Source: JAPLJU01 sp036725345 (lineage in GTDB: Bacteria; Desulfobacterota; Syntrophia; Syntrophales; UBA2192). From it: DNA of 64,000 nucleotides. The position numbers and the translations under genes were made by a program. Location of the stretch: assembly GCA_036725345.1 (NCBI GenBank), contig DAIMEJ010000005.1, positions 106,702 through 170,701 on the forward strand, read 5' to 3'. Below the pieces are notes generated by a model, which had not been told where the DNA came from, made no database searches, and saw nothing but the letters and a program-made list of their open reading frames with translations. This document shows, piece after piece, positions 42,730-51,305 of the stretch (positions within the stretch are counted from its first letter, which is position 1; each line of letters starts with the position of its first letter).

Positions 42730-42903
42730 ATGAAGAAGGTATTTGTATTCATCCTCGCGCTGACCCTGCTGTTCTCGTTCTCCTTCATCGCCTGTCAGAA
42801 GGCGGAGGAGAAAAAGCCGGCTCCGGCACCTGCAGCCCCGGCTCCGGCCCCTGAGAAGGCCCCGGCGGCTCCGGCCCCGGCACCGGCTCCGGCAAAGAAG
42901 TAG
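42730..42903 (+). CDS. Pro/Ala-rich mini-lipoprotein
   Basis: 57 residues. MKKVFVFILALTLLFSFSF with FIAC is a lipoprotein signal; Cys22 should be lipidated. The mature 36 residues are Lys/Glu then PAPAPAAPAPAPEKAPAAP-type repeats ending in Lys-Lys. Such Pro-Ala chains are rigid tethers without a fold. AAAGGAGGTGA lies 6 bases before ATG, a strong site, so it may be abundant. A terminator closes the gene, making it monocistronic. Its role is unknown; the terminal Lys could be a murein link as in Lpp, which is a guess. Confidence 0.65.
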   Translation: MKKVFVFILALTLLFSFSFIACQKAEEKKPAPAPAAPAPAPEKAPAAPAPAPAPAKK

Positions 42904-42943
42904 CTTCGAAACGGTAAGTATATTTACAGCATTGATGGAAAAG

Positions 42944-42978
42944 CCGAGCATCCCACGTACTGGGTGCTCGGTTTTTTC
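42944..42978 (+). terminator. Rho-independent terminator of the mini-lipoprotein gene
   Basis: CCGAGCA..CCC and GGG..TGCTCGG pair with one bulged T, followed by six Ts. Confidence 0.8.
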
Positions 42979-42992
42979 TTTCAGGTTGGGAC

Positions 42993-43880
42993 ATGACAGA
43001 AAGGCTTTTACGAATTTTTCTCGTCCTTCCGATCGCGATGGCCGCCGTCCTGGCTGTCCTGTCCTGCGCCGTCCGGGAGGTCCCGCCGCCGAAACCGGCA
43101 AAAGTGGCCCTCGTTCTGGGCGCGGGTGCCGCGAAGGGGTTTGCGCACATCGGCGTGCTGAAAATTCTTGAGGCGAACCATGTGCCCATTCACATGATCG
43201 TCGGGACGAGTGCAGGCAGTTTCGTGGGAAGTCTCTACGCTCACGGGTTCAACGCCTTTCAGCTGCAGGAGATGTCTTTTCGCCTCGAGAAGGCCGACGT
43301 GGTTGACCTGACGGTTCCGGACAACGGTTTTGTCAAGGGCGAGAAACTGGCCGCCTATATCAACTCTACCCTGCAGAACACGCCCCTGGAGAAGCTCAGA
43401 ATACCCTTCTGCGCCGTGGCAACGGATCTGCAAAGCGGGGAGGAAATCGCTTTTGCCCGCGGGGATACGGGGACGGCCGTCCGTGCAAGCTGCGCCATAC
43501 CCGGTGTTTTCAAGCCTGTCAGGATAGGCGAGCGGTTCTACGTCGATGGCGGTATCGTAAGCCCCGTGGCCGTCGACCTCGCAAAAAAAATGGGAGCCGA
43601 CGTTGTCATTGCCGTCGATATCTCTTCGAATGTCGAGAATGCCCCTCCCCAGGGCACCGTTGACAGCATCATCCAGGCGGTCACCATCATGTACGCAAGG
43701 ATGTCACAGAATCAGCTGACGAGGGCCGACTTCGTCATCCAGCCCAGGGTGGGTTATATCGGCTCAACGGACTTCACAAAGCGTCATGAGGCGGTACTGG
43801 AGGGCGAGAAAGCGGCCCTGGAGGCGATGCCGGGGATCAGGGCGGTGCTGGAGAGGCTCAAAGCAGAAGGCAGGCTTTGA
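42993..43880 (+). CDS. Patatin-like phospholipase lipoprotein (RssA-like)
   Basis: 295 residues. The signal ends in VLSC (Cys25), so the protein is probably lipid-anchored. The patatin core starts at VALVLGAGAAKGFAHIGVLK (oxyanion glycines); the nucleophile is Ser73 in GTSAGS and the catalytic Asp lies in YVDGGIVSPV. Patatins form a Ser-Asp dyad and hydrolyse lipid acyl esters. The RssA/NTE subgroup is the best match. A periplasmic lipase bound to a membrane could act on phospholipid or imported lipids; the substrate is unknown. Confidence 0.88.
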   Translation: MTERLLRIFLVLPIAMAAVLAVLSCAVREVPPPKPAKVALVLGAGAAKGFAHIGVLKILEANHVPIHMIVGTSAGSFVGSLYAHGFNAFQLQEMSFRLEKADVVDLTVPDNGFVKGEKLAAYINSTLQNTPLEKLRIPFCAVATDLQSGEEIAFARGDTGTAVRASCAIPGVFKPVRIGERFYVDGGIVSPVAVDLAKKMGADVVIAVDISSNVENAPPQGTVDSIIQAVTIMYARMSQNQLTRADFVIQPRVGYIGSTDFTKRHEAVLEGEKAALEAMPGIRAVLERLKAEGRL

Positions 43881-43998
43881 GAGGGAAAGAAGCTCTGAAG
43901 TTGAGAAGTTTGGAGGTTCCGCCAGTCATTCGCATGCCTTTGACTTTTCGAAACTTCATACCTTTCTGACTTCTATCGTTGATAATGGACAAAAAAAA

Positions 43999-44092
43999 TT
44001 GGTGGATGGTTTTCGTCCAGACCATCCACCAACCTTAATGGGGGGATCGGTGGATGGAAAGGAGGGAACAAGAAACCATCCACCGATTTTTA
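43999..44092. repeat. Two tandem hairpins with shared GGTGGATGG stems
   Basis: Hairpin 1: TTGGTGGATGGT (43999-44010) and ACCATCCACCAA (44021-44032). Hairpin 2: ATCGGTGGATGG (44046-44057) and CCATCCACCGAT (44076-44087), then five Ts. The four arms share one 9-base core, so the copies can also pair with each other. Hairpin 2 may terminate the patatin transcript. Nothing else is seen in the AT-rich 43881-44287 gap. Confidence 0.7.
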
Positions 44093-44287
44093 ACCACATG
44101 TGCTTATTTATTTAGCAATATAAATGCCAAAACAAAAAACCATTATATTTCAATTAGTTTCGCTCAAACAGGATAAAATTGACAACATCTGATAGTGCGA
44201 ATATAGCACGTTATTTGAGGCCATACCGGGGAGATTGTTCCAGTATGGTCACTTTTGATATGTGCAATTACAGAACATACCGTTCTA

Positions 44288-46450
44288 TTATCGAACATTC
44301 TGGTCAGGTTTTTCATTGATTTTTATGTCAAGTTTTTTGAGTTCCCTCAGGAGAGAGTAGCGTGATATCTTCAGCAACCTTGCCGCTCTGGATTTATTCC
44401 CGCCGCTCACTTCGAGGGCCCTCGACAGGATCTTCCACTTGACTTTCTTTGACAGCTGATCCGTCGCCGTTTTATAATCCATTCCCCCTGCCGACAGGAG
44501 CGACAGCCATTCCTCTTCCTGACTCGCCGCCTGGGGAATACCGGCAATCTTGATCTCCGCCGGAATGTTTTCCTCCGTGATGTAATTCCCCACATGCCGC
44601 ATGATCATGATGCGTTCAATGATATTCTTGAGCTCCCGTACATTCCCCGGCCATGTGTATTGCTTCAGGCAATTTTCGGCTTCCCTGCTGAAGCCCCTCA
44701 CCTTCTTGTTGAATTTCCTGTTGAACTCGTCGAGGAAATGCCGGGCCAGCAGGATGAGGTCGTCCTGCCTTTCCCGCAACGGCGGAAGGTGGATGGGGAC
44801 AACGCTGACCCGGTAGAAAAGATCCTCACGGAAAGATTTATCCCCGATCAGCTTTGACAGATCCTTGTTGGTGGCGAAGATGAATCGGACATCCACGGGT
44901 ATATTCTCCGTGCCGCCGAGCCTCCGGATATACCCGTCTTCGAGCATCCTCAGGAATTTGGCCTGGAGCGGCAGGCTCATTTCACCAATCTCGTCGAGGA
45001 AAAGGGTCCCGCCGCTGGCATGTTCCAGAAGCCCTATTTTTCTCTTCTTGGCATCGGTAAAGGCGCCGGCCTCATACCCGAAAAGCTCGCTCTCGAGCAG
45101 CGTCCCCGGTATGGCGGCGCAATTCACGTCGACGAAGCGCCTGTCGTTTCGGTTGCTTCGTCTGTGGATGGCCCGGGCCACGAGTTCCTTGCCCGTGCCA
45201 CTCTCCCCCTGGATGAGCACGCTTGTGTCGTGCTTGGCCACCTCATCGACGACATGAAAAATCCCCACCATTTTATTGGATGTCCCGAGCATGTTGTCGA
45301 ACCCGAGCAGGACATCCTCACGCTCTTTCAGTTTTTCCACCTCCGTCTTCAGCGACTTGGCTTCGATGGAAAGCATCGAGCGCATGATGGCGTTGTCGTA
45401 GGCCGTGGCGGCATTCTTGACAAGAATGTCAAGGATATCCACCTGGCCCTTGGTGTAGACCCCTTCTCTCTTGGCCAGGTACAACGCCCCCCTGAAGTTC
45501 TCTTTCAGAGCGAACGGAAGGGCGATGTCGACGCTGTAACCGGAAAAGAGCTGGACGTCATTTCCCCCGGCAGCGCTGTCCTCTCCCCGCACCGCAACCG
45601 CATTCGTGTCTATGGCCCTCTTGACGATGGTGCCACCGATTTTTCCGCAATACTCGTTCCTGTCATCGGTAAAGACCTTCTCTCCGTCGTTGACGAAACA
45701 CCGCCCCTTCTCGATGTCGAGCAGGTAGATGAGGGCCTTCTCGGCATCACCTATCTTCAGGGCGTTGCGGATGAGGATCTCGTGGACCTGCTCGAGGGCG
45801 GTGCTGGCGTTGAGCTGGGAAACCGCCTCCTGCAGCAGGACGAGATGCCGTATCTTCTCCCGGTCGTTTTCGAAGAGCCTCATGATATGGATGATGACGC
45901 TCGCCTGGTTGGCAAAGGTGAGCAGGATGTTGAGTTCATCGGAGAGGAGTCTCGTCTTGTATTTTGTCCAGACGGCAATGATCCCGATGATGTCATTCTC
46001 GATCTTGAGGGGGACGTAAAAGGTGGACCCCCTTTTGTAAAACAGGGATATCTTTCGATCCGCATCGGTCATGCGCGGATCCGATTCCGAATCCTCCAGT
46101 GCGATGTACTGACCCGTTTTGGCAACCCGAGTTTCGAAACTGTCATGTTTTTTCATGTTGAGGGGCATACTGAACGCCCTGACAGCCTCCTCGGGATTGT
46201 AGTTCTTCACGACCTTGGTGACGAGATTTTCCTTGTGTTCGTCCAGCAGCAGGATGACGCCCCGATCGAAGCCCATGGTATCGACGGCCTCGTCGAGGAT
46301 CTTGCTCAGGATGTCCTCGATGCTCGAGGGGGCGGTCAGAAACGTACTGATGCGGAGGATGCTTTTGATCAAAAGATCCTTGTCGATGGAAAAGGTCGAG
46401 GAGATCCGCGTGAACTGTTTTTCGGTCTGCTTTTCCCCGTCCCCGGGCAT
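44288..46450 (-). CDS. Sigma-54-dependent regulator with two GAF domains
   Basis: 720 residues. Two GAF-type sensor domains (about 35-195 and 215-365) bind a small ligand or sense redox. A helical linker leads to the AAA+ domain (about 395-635): Walker A GESGTGKELVARAIH, ELFGYEAGAFTDAKKRKIG (the sigma-54 loop as GAFTDA, a common variant of GAFTGA), Walker B GGTLFLDEIGEMSL and RFIFATN. A Fis-type HTH (GGNKSRAARLLKISRYSLLR) ends it. No receiver domain, so it is not a two-component regulator. Targets are not evident; I found no clear TGGCAC-N5-TTGC promoter next to it. fusA lies 76 bases upstream on the same strand. Confidence 0.92.
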   Translation of the reverse strand: MPGDGEKQTEKQFTRISSTFSIDKDLLIKSILRISTFLTAPSSIEDILSKILDEAVDTMGFDRGVILLLDEHKENLVTKVVKNYNPEEAVRAFSMPLNMKKHDSFETRVAKTGQYIALEDSESDPRMTDADRKISLFYKRGSTFYVPLKIENDIIGIIAVWTKYKTRLLSDELNILLTFANQASVIIHIMRLFENDREKIRHLVLLQEAVSQLNASTALEQVHEILIRNALKIGDAEKALIYLLDIEKGRCFVNDGEKVFTDDRNEYCGKIGGTIVKRAIDTNAVAVRGEDSAAGGNDVQLFSGYSVDIALPFALKENFRGALYLAKREGVYTKGQVDILDILVKNAATAYDNAIMRSMLSIEAKSLKTEVEKLKEREDVLLGFDNMLGTSNKMVGIFHVVDEVAKHDTSVLIQGESGTGKELVARAIHRRSNRNDRRFVDVNCAAIPGTLLESELFGYEAGAFTDAKKRKIGLLEHASGGTLFLDEIGEMSLPLQAKFLRMLEDGYIRRLGGTENIPVDVRFIFATNKDLSKLIGDKSFREDLFYRVSVVPIHLPPLRERQDDLILLARHFLDEFNRKFNKKVRGFSREAENCLKQYTWPGNVRELKNIIERIMIMRHVGNYITEENIPAEIKIAGIPQAASQEEEWLSLLSAGGMDYKTATDQLSKKVKWKILSRALEVSGGNKSRAARLLKISRYSLLRELKKLDIKINEKPDQNVR

Positions 46451-46526
46451 CGGTCAACCCCTCAAACGTTTATCAGGAAGCATGGACCCGTTGCGAAGCG
46501 GGCGATCTTTGCAGATCCTCCCGCGG

Positions 46527-48560
46527 TCAAGTCCGGTCATACTCGGAGAATTGCATGGTGAAAGTGGCCCGTCCCTGGGTCAGTGAGCGGACATCGGTGG
46601 AATATCCGAAAAGGGCCCTGAGGGGGACCCGGGCCTTGATCTCGCTGATGGGTCCCCGCGGTTCGATGGACTGGACCTCGCCCTTCCTCGCATTGATGTC
46701 CCCGATGACCTCCCCCATGAACTCGCTCGGCGTGATGATATCGACCTTCATGATCGGTTCAAGCAGAACGGGGTTCGCCTTCGCACAGCCTTCTTTCACG
46801 GCCGCGGCCGCCGCGATGCGGTAACCCACGGGACTCGCCTCCCCCTCCCTGAAAGAACCTCCGATCATGCGGACCCGCATATCCATCATGGGGTATCCCG
46901 CCACGACACCGCTCAAGAGCGCCTCGTTGATGCCCTCTTCGACGGCGGCGTGAAACTCAACCGGGATGTCCTCCGCTTTGAGCTCATTGACGATCTCGGT
47001 ACCGCCCCCCCGCCTGTTCGGCTCCAGGAGGATCTTCACGTGGCCGAAGTGCCTTCTCTCACCGAGTTCCTTCTCGAAACGCCCCTCCACCTCGACGCTC
47101 TTCTCGATGGTCTCACGATAGACAACCCGCGGTTTGCCGACATTGACCCGCGTGTTGAATTCCCGGGTCAGGCGGTCGACCACGACCTCCAGGTGAAGCT
47201 CGCCCATGCCTGAAATCACCGTTTGGGCCGTCTCCTCCTCGTATTTCAGCCGGAGCGTGGGGTCTTCTTCCATGAGCTTCTCCAGCGCGGGCTGCAGTTT
47301 CTCCTGGTCGGCCGGTGTCTTGGCCTCGATGGCCTGGCTGATCACGGGGTTGTAGACCTCGATGGGCTCCAGGACAATCGGGTGGGCCTCGTCGCAGATC
47401 GTGTCTCCCGTGACCGTTTCTTTCAGGCCCACGACGGTAATGATGTCACCGGCACCGGCGACCTCAATCCTCTCCCTCTTGTTGGCGTGCATCTTCAGGA
47501 GGCGGGCGATCTTTTCTTTCTTGCCCCTCGTTGCGTTATAGACCTCCGCGCCGGATTTCAAACGTCCGGAATAGATCCTCACATAGGTATTCTTGCGGCC
47601 CTCCAGCATGCTCACCTTGAAAGCCAGGCCGCAAAAAGGCGCATCCTCCCTGCTCTGGCGGGTTTCCTTTCTTTTGGTCTTGGGATTGAACCCCTCGATG
47701 GGGGGCACGTCCTGCGGGGACGGCAGGAAGTTCACGACGGCGTCCAGGACGGGCTGTATGCCTTTGTTGCGCAGGGCCGAACCGCAAAGCACGGGGACCA
47801 GCCTGAGGGAGTTCGTGGACCGCCGGATCGCCTTCAGAAGCTGGTCTTCCTCGACTTCCGCCCCGGTGAGGTATCTCTCCGCCACCTCATCATCGACCTC
47901 CGCTAGGGTCTCGACCAGTTTCTCGCGGTGTGTTTCGAAGGCCGGCACGAAATCACCCGGGACTTCCAGAAGATCAAAGGCGGCCCCCAGGGTCTCCGCC
48001 TGCCAGACAATGAGCTTCCCGCGGATGAGGTCTACCGCCCCCCGGAAGTTCTCCCCCTCTCCGTAGGGAATCTGCACCGGCAACGGCACGGAAACGAACC
48101 GTTCCTTCATCATGCCGACGGCATGAAAGAAATCCGCCCCGACGCGGTCCATTTTGTTGATGAAGGCGATCTTGGGAACGCCGTATTTATCCGCCTGGTG
48201 CCAGACCGTCTCAGACTGGGGTTCCACACCCTCCACGGCCGAAAACACGACGACGGCGCCGTCCAGCACCCGGAGGCTCCGTCCGACTTCGATCGTGAAA
48301 TCCACATGGCCCGGCGTGTCGATAATGTGGATCTCGTGCCCACGCCAGTCGCAAGTGGTCACGGCGGAGGTGATGGTAATCCCCCGTTCCTGCTCCTGGG
48401 GCATCCAGTCCATCACGGCTTCCCCGTCATGAACCTCCCCCATCTTGTACGACCGGCCCGTGTAGTAGAGAATCCTCTCGGTGACCGTCGTCTTCCCCGC
48501 GTCGATGTGGGCGACGATGCCGATATTCCTGATACGGGAGAGTTTTGTCTTTGATGCCAC
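46527..48560 (-). CDS. fusA: Elongation factor G paralogue
   Basis: 677 residues. GTPase domain with AHIDAGKTTVTERILYYTG, G2 RGITITSA, G3 DTPGHVDFT and G4 NKMD; domains II-V follow, with the domain IV phrase GMGELHLEVVVDRLTREF at the III/IV border and GYPMMDMRVRMIGGSFREGE. It moves tRNA and mRNA through the ribosome, or acts in ribosome recycling. It is slightly shorter than standard EF-G and is not in a str operon (no rpsL, rpsG or tuf), so it is probably a second copy. A canonical fusA elsewhere in the genome is expected. Confidence 0.85.
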   Translation of the reverse strand: MASKTKLSRIRNIGIVAHIDAGKTTVTERILYYTGRSYKMGEVHDGEAVMDWMPQEQERGITITSAVTTCDWRGHEIHIIDTPGHVDFTIEVGRSLRVLDGAVVVFSAVEGVEPQSETVWHQADKYGVPKIAFINKMDRVGADFFHAVGMMKERFVSVPLPVQIPYGEGENFRGAVDLIRGKLIVWQAETLGAAFDLLEVPGDFVPAFETHREKLVETLAEVDDEVAERYLTGAEVEEDQLLKAIRRSTNSLRLVPVLCGSALRNKGIQPVLDAVVNFLPSPQDVPPIEGFNPKTKRKETRQSREDAPFCGLAFKVSMLEGRKNTYVRIYSGRLKSGAEVYNATRGKKEKIARLLKMHANKRERIEVAGAGDIITVVGLKETVTGDTICDEAHPIVLEPIEVYNPVISQAIEAKTPADQEKLQPALEKLMEEDPTLRLKYEEETAQTVISGMGELHLEVVVDRLTREFNTRVNVGKPRVVYRETIEKSVEVEGRFEKELGERRHFGHVKILLEPNRRGGGTEIVNELKAEDIPVEFHAAVEEGINEALLSGVVAGYPMMDMRVRMIGGSFREGEASPVGYRIAAAAAVKEGCAKANPVLLEPIMKVDIITPSEFMGEVIGDINARKGEVQSIEPRGPISEIKARVPLRALFGYSTDVRSLTQGRATFTMQFSEYDRT

Positions 48561-48672
48561 GGATTCCGGCCCACTCTGGAAATTAGACTATCGTCGATAT
48601 AGACGGACAGGCAGGGTCTCCGACCCGATGGTATGCGACGGCCCCCCGGTGCTTCCGGGCCAGGATGGCGCG

Positions 48673-49284
48673 TCAGCCCTCGGCCGACCCTTTCTTGATC
48701 AAATCCCTGTCAGGCAGGACGGGTTCCCTGGTGTCGGCATGTCCCTTGATCGTTGTGAACTCCCTTCCGCCGACCAGGAGTTTAACCCGCTTGATTTCCT
48801 GGAGGTTGAGGGCCAGCGTGTTCGCCAGGGAATAAAGGGTCGCCATTTCGCTGGCCGTTCCGCCCGGGTGGTCGTCGATGAATTTTCTGTTAAAACTCAC
48901 ATGGGCCGTCCCGTTCTTGTCAACGCTGACACTTTGAAGCTGAATACCCTCGGGCAGTGTCCTGACGAGGTTTATCCTAGACCCCTCCATGAGAGCGCGG
49001 ACAAGCCCCTCCGCCTGCCCGTTCAACGTCTTCGGTCTGGTAATGAACCTCTTCTCGGGGACGAGGAACCGTTCATTGGCATCGGAGAAAAAAAGCTGCA
49101 CCCCCCATCGTTCGCGTTTCTCGACCGATGAAAGCGGCATGACCGAGTCGGTGAGCGACTTGAAGAAAAAAGCGAGAAAGCCTCCGCAGACCACGACCAG
49201 CGCGAGGAAGAGCACCAACTTCAGCGTTTTTCTCTTTTTCTTCGCCTTGACTTCCGATGTCCTTCTCTGGCGTTTTGAAGCCAT
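48673..49284 (-). CDS. GerMN-domain membrane protein
   Basis: 203 residues. A very basic N-terminus (KRQRRTSEVKAKKKRK) precedes one hydrophobic anchor (about 21-41), so it is an inner-membrane protein facing the periplasm. The exposed part is a GerMN domain: VQLFFSDANERFLVPEKRFI, LVRALMEGS and TLPEGIQLQSVSVDKNGTA, then NTLALNLQEIKRVKLLVGG. The name comes from Bacillus GerM, but the domain is also found in many non-sporing bacteria near amidase or division genes. Its function here is unknown; I see no other sporulation genes. Confidence 0.8.
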   Translation of the reverse strand: MASKRQRRTSEVKAKKKRKTLKLVLFLALVVVCGGFLAFFFKSLTDSVMPLSSVEKRERWGVQLFFSDANERFLVPEKRFITRPKTLNGQAEGLVRALMEGSRINLVRTLPEGIQLQSVSVDKNGTAHVSFNRKFIDDHPGGTASEMATLYSLANTLALNLQEIKRVKLLVGGREFTTIKGHADTREPVLPDRDLIKKGSAEG

Positions 49285-49317
49285 GACGCCTCCACCCCCG
49301 GTCTAAAAAACTCCGCA

Positions 49318-49346
49318 TATGTAGGGCATTTTTCAAACACTGTCAA
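49318..49346 (-). promoter_or_regulatory. Promoter of the GerMN gene
   Basis: Minus strand TTGACA (plus 49341-49346), 17 bases, TACATA (plus 49318-49323), about 30 bases before the ATG. Confidence 0.65.
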
Positions 49347-49417
49347 GAAAAGTCGAGAAAACCGTGCGGGCGATGAAGCTTCCCCGGACACGGAAGAACG
49401 GGACTAACGATGGACCG

Positions 49418-50176
49418 TTAGAGCCGGTCGAGCCTTTGCCTGGCCTTTCTGGCGAGATCCGAATCCGGCGCCAGATTGATGACCGTTTTGAACTCCCCGG
49501 CAGCATCCTTGCGTTTCTTCATTACGAGGTACGCCTCACCGAGCCAGTAATGGGCCTCCGCAAGATTCGGTAGAAGTTCAACGGATTTCTTGAGGTGGGT
49601 GATGGCCTTGTTTGTATATCCGGCCTTCAGACTGGCCATCCCCCGGTCCTTCTCGATGAAAGGCATGATGGGGGTGTTGGGTTCCCTGGCCACGGCCTCG
49701 TCGTATTTGGCGAGGGCCATCATATAATCCCCCTTCATGTAGTAGGCGCGTCCCATGTTGTAAAGGGGGAACGAGGGCGATTCGTAGAGGGGGTTGGCAA
49801 GGGCCCTGTTGAACGATTCGATCGCGCTGTCGTACTGGCCCATGTTGAAATAGAGTTTCCCGAGGTCGTTGTGGGCCTCCGAATAATCCGGCTTCAGCTC
49901 GACGGCTTTCTTCGCCTCCCGGACCGCATCGTTGTTCATCCCCTTCCCCGCGTAGGCGAGGGCGAGGTAGTAGTGAACCTGCGGATCGTCCGGGGTCAGC
50001 TTCTCCGCCTCCAGCAGTTCCTTCAGAGCCGCGGTGTAATTGCCGCTGTGAAACTGGGCCGTCGCCATGTCGGTATGGCGCTTGGCCTTTTGCTTGTTTT
50101 CATAGTCCGTCGCGCAGCCCGCAAAAAGGAGCAAAACCGCGAGCACCATCCCGATTCTTGTCCATTGTCTCATCAT
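49418..50176 (-). CDS. TPR-repeat lipoprotein (PilW/PilF-like)
   Basis: 252 residues. The lipoprotein signal ends in FAGC. The mature chain is about six TPR units, from ATAQFHSGNYTAALKELLEA and PDDPQVHYYLALAYAGKGM through EAHYWLGEAYLVMKKRKDAA. This arrangement resembles PilW/PilF pilotins that guide the type IV pilus secretin, but other TPR lipoproteins look the same. An orphan pseudopilin lies 9 kb away; there is no pilus cluster. The ATG has GAGGTCACG before it. The HD hydrolase gene upstream is 25 bases away on the same strand. Confidence 0.8.
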   Translation of the reverse strand: MMRQWTRIGMVLAVLLLFAGCATDYENKQKAKRHTDMATAQFHSGNYTAALKELLEAEKLTPDDPQVHYYLALAYAGKGMNNDAVREAKKAVELKPDYSEAHNDLGKLYFNMGQYDSAIESFNRALANPLYESPSFPLYNMGRAYYMKGDYMMALAKYDEAVAREPNTPIMPFIEKDRGMASLKAGYTNKAITHLKKSVELLPNLAEAHYWLGEAYLVMKKRKDAAGEFKTVINLAPDSDLARKARQRLDRL

Positions 50177-50201
50177 CGTGACCTCGTCTTGCGTGATAGA
50201 T

Positions 50202-50777
50202 TTATTTTCTGTTGCCGTTCACCCACCAGTCGCCTTTGTCCTTGAACCACCACTGCGTGGAGTCCGTTTTGAGTATCGTGTCCACCATCCGCTTCGCCGT
50301 CGCCGTGTGGAGACGTTTCCGGGCAAACCTGATCCACTCCTTGCTGTATTTGTTTCCCAGATCCCCGTATTCCTTGAGCTGCAGGATCAGGGCAAGCTGA
50401 TCGGCGTCGTGGACGATCAGGGACTCCCGGGTCTCCATGGCATTGAACTCGTCGATGAGCGCCTTGATTTCTCCACCGAAAAAGAGGGTCTCCGTCAGCT
50501 CCCGGACGGCTTTCCCCTCATCCACACGGACGTACTTTTTGCTGACATAGTTCATGTCGCCCGTTCTGGCCTCGGGCAGGTCGTGGACGAGGCACATCCT
50601 CAGGACTTTCAGCTCCTCCGCACCCTTTTGGAGCTTGCAGAGGGTGTAGCCGATGAAAATGGTCCTGAGAATATGCTCCGCCACATTTTCGTGGCCGGAG
50701 CCGAGAAACTGAAATCCCGTGCGCGGCGTCTTGCTGAGCATGCCGACTTCAAAGAGAAAATTGACGATATCCTTCAT
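50202..50777 (-). CDS. HD-domain phosphohydrolase (HDDC2/YfbR-like)
   Basis: 191 residues. The HD motif is spread over ENVAEHILRTIFIGYTLCKL (first His) and RMCLVHDLPEARTGDMNYVS (the HD pair and Glu), with a distal Asp in IVHDADQLALIL. This matches the HDDC2/YfbR group of metal-dependent 5'-deoxynucleotidases. It probably trims dNMPs or similar nucleotides. A 72-residue helical protein gene lies 16 bases upstream and a TPR lipoprotein gene downstream, all on the minus strand. Confidence 0.85.
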   Translation of the reverse strand: MKDIVNFLFEVGMLSKTPRTGFQFLGSGHENVAEHILRTIFIGYTLCKLQKGAEELKVLRMCLVHDLPEARTGDMNYVSKKYVRVDEGKAVRELTETLFFGGEIKALIDEFNAMETRESLIVHDADQLALILQLKEYGDLGNKYSKEWIRFARKRLHTATAKRMVDTILKTDSTQWWFKDKGDWWVNGNRK

Positions 50778-50793
50778 CTCGACCCTTTTTGAG

Positions 50794-51012
50794 TTATTCC
50801 TTCTTCAAAACCTTGACCCGGTTGGCCATCATCTCGGAGATCTTCCGGATTTCCAGCTGGAGCGCGGCAATCCCCTCCGGCCTCATGGCGGCTATCCTGT
50901 CGAGTCGCTCTTTCCAGTATTCCAGGAAAGAGATCTCCTGTTCTTTGAGTTTCTTATCAACCTGTCTTTGCAGGTTCTTGAGAAACTCCGGGTCGGGGGT
51001 TTTCACCGCCAT
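50794..51012 (-). CDS. Small helical protein, unknown
   Basis: 72 residues, fully helical and charged (FLKNLQRQVDKKLKEQEISF, then EYWKERLDRIAAMRPEGIAA). No Cys, no signal, no hydrophobic helix. Not recognised. It is the first gene of a run with the HD hydrolase 16 bases downstream, which supports it as a real gene. The ribosome site is weak. Confidence 0.55.
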   Translation of the reverse strand: MAVKTPDPEFLKNLQRQVDKKLKEQEISFLEYWKERLDRIAAMRPEGIAALQLEIRKISEMMANRVKVLKKE

Positions 51013-51305
51013 CGCTCAACCGCTTTCTGTTTTGCCTCGGCAGGTTCAAGAAATTTCGCGTATTATAACAGCTGAACACAATCTTTCAACCCGAAATGTG
51101 GTCTGGTCCCGGTTTCGCCATCACACTTCCCCTCGGGCGGGTGATGCCTCAGGAACGGGCAGCCGGTGATGACCCGATCCCCCGGTTCGCCGATTCTGTG
51201 GCACTTTTTATCTTGCCCGCACCGTCCGATCTGGGTTACAAGAAATCACGGCCGCATAAAATAATTCACACACGCCTCACCGAAACCATCTCGGCCGGTG
51301 CTGAC

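Noticed and set aside
45000..45080. GAFTDA instead of GAFTGA as a defect in the sigma-54 activator
   Set aside because: The Asp variant is common among active sigma-54 activators, and all other motifs are intact.
48673..49284. GerMN protein as evidence of sporulation
   Set aside because: The domain is widespread in non-sporing bacteria and no other sporulation gene is in the window.
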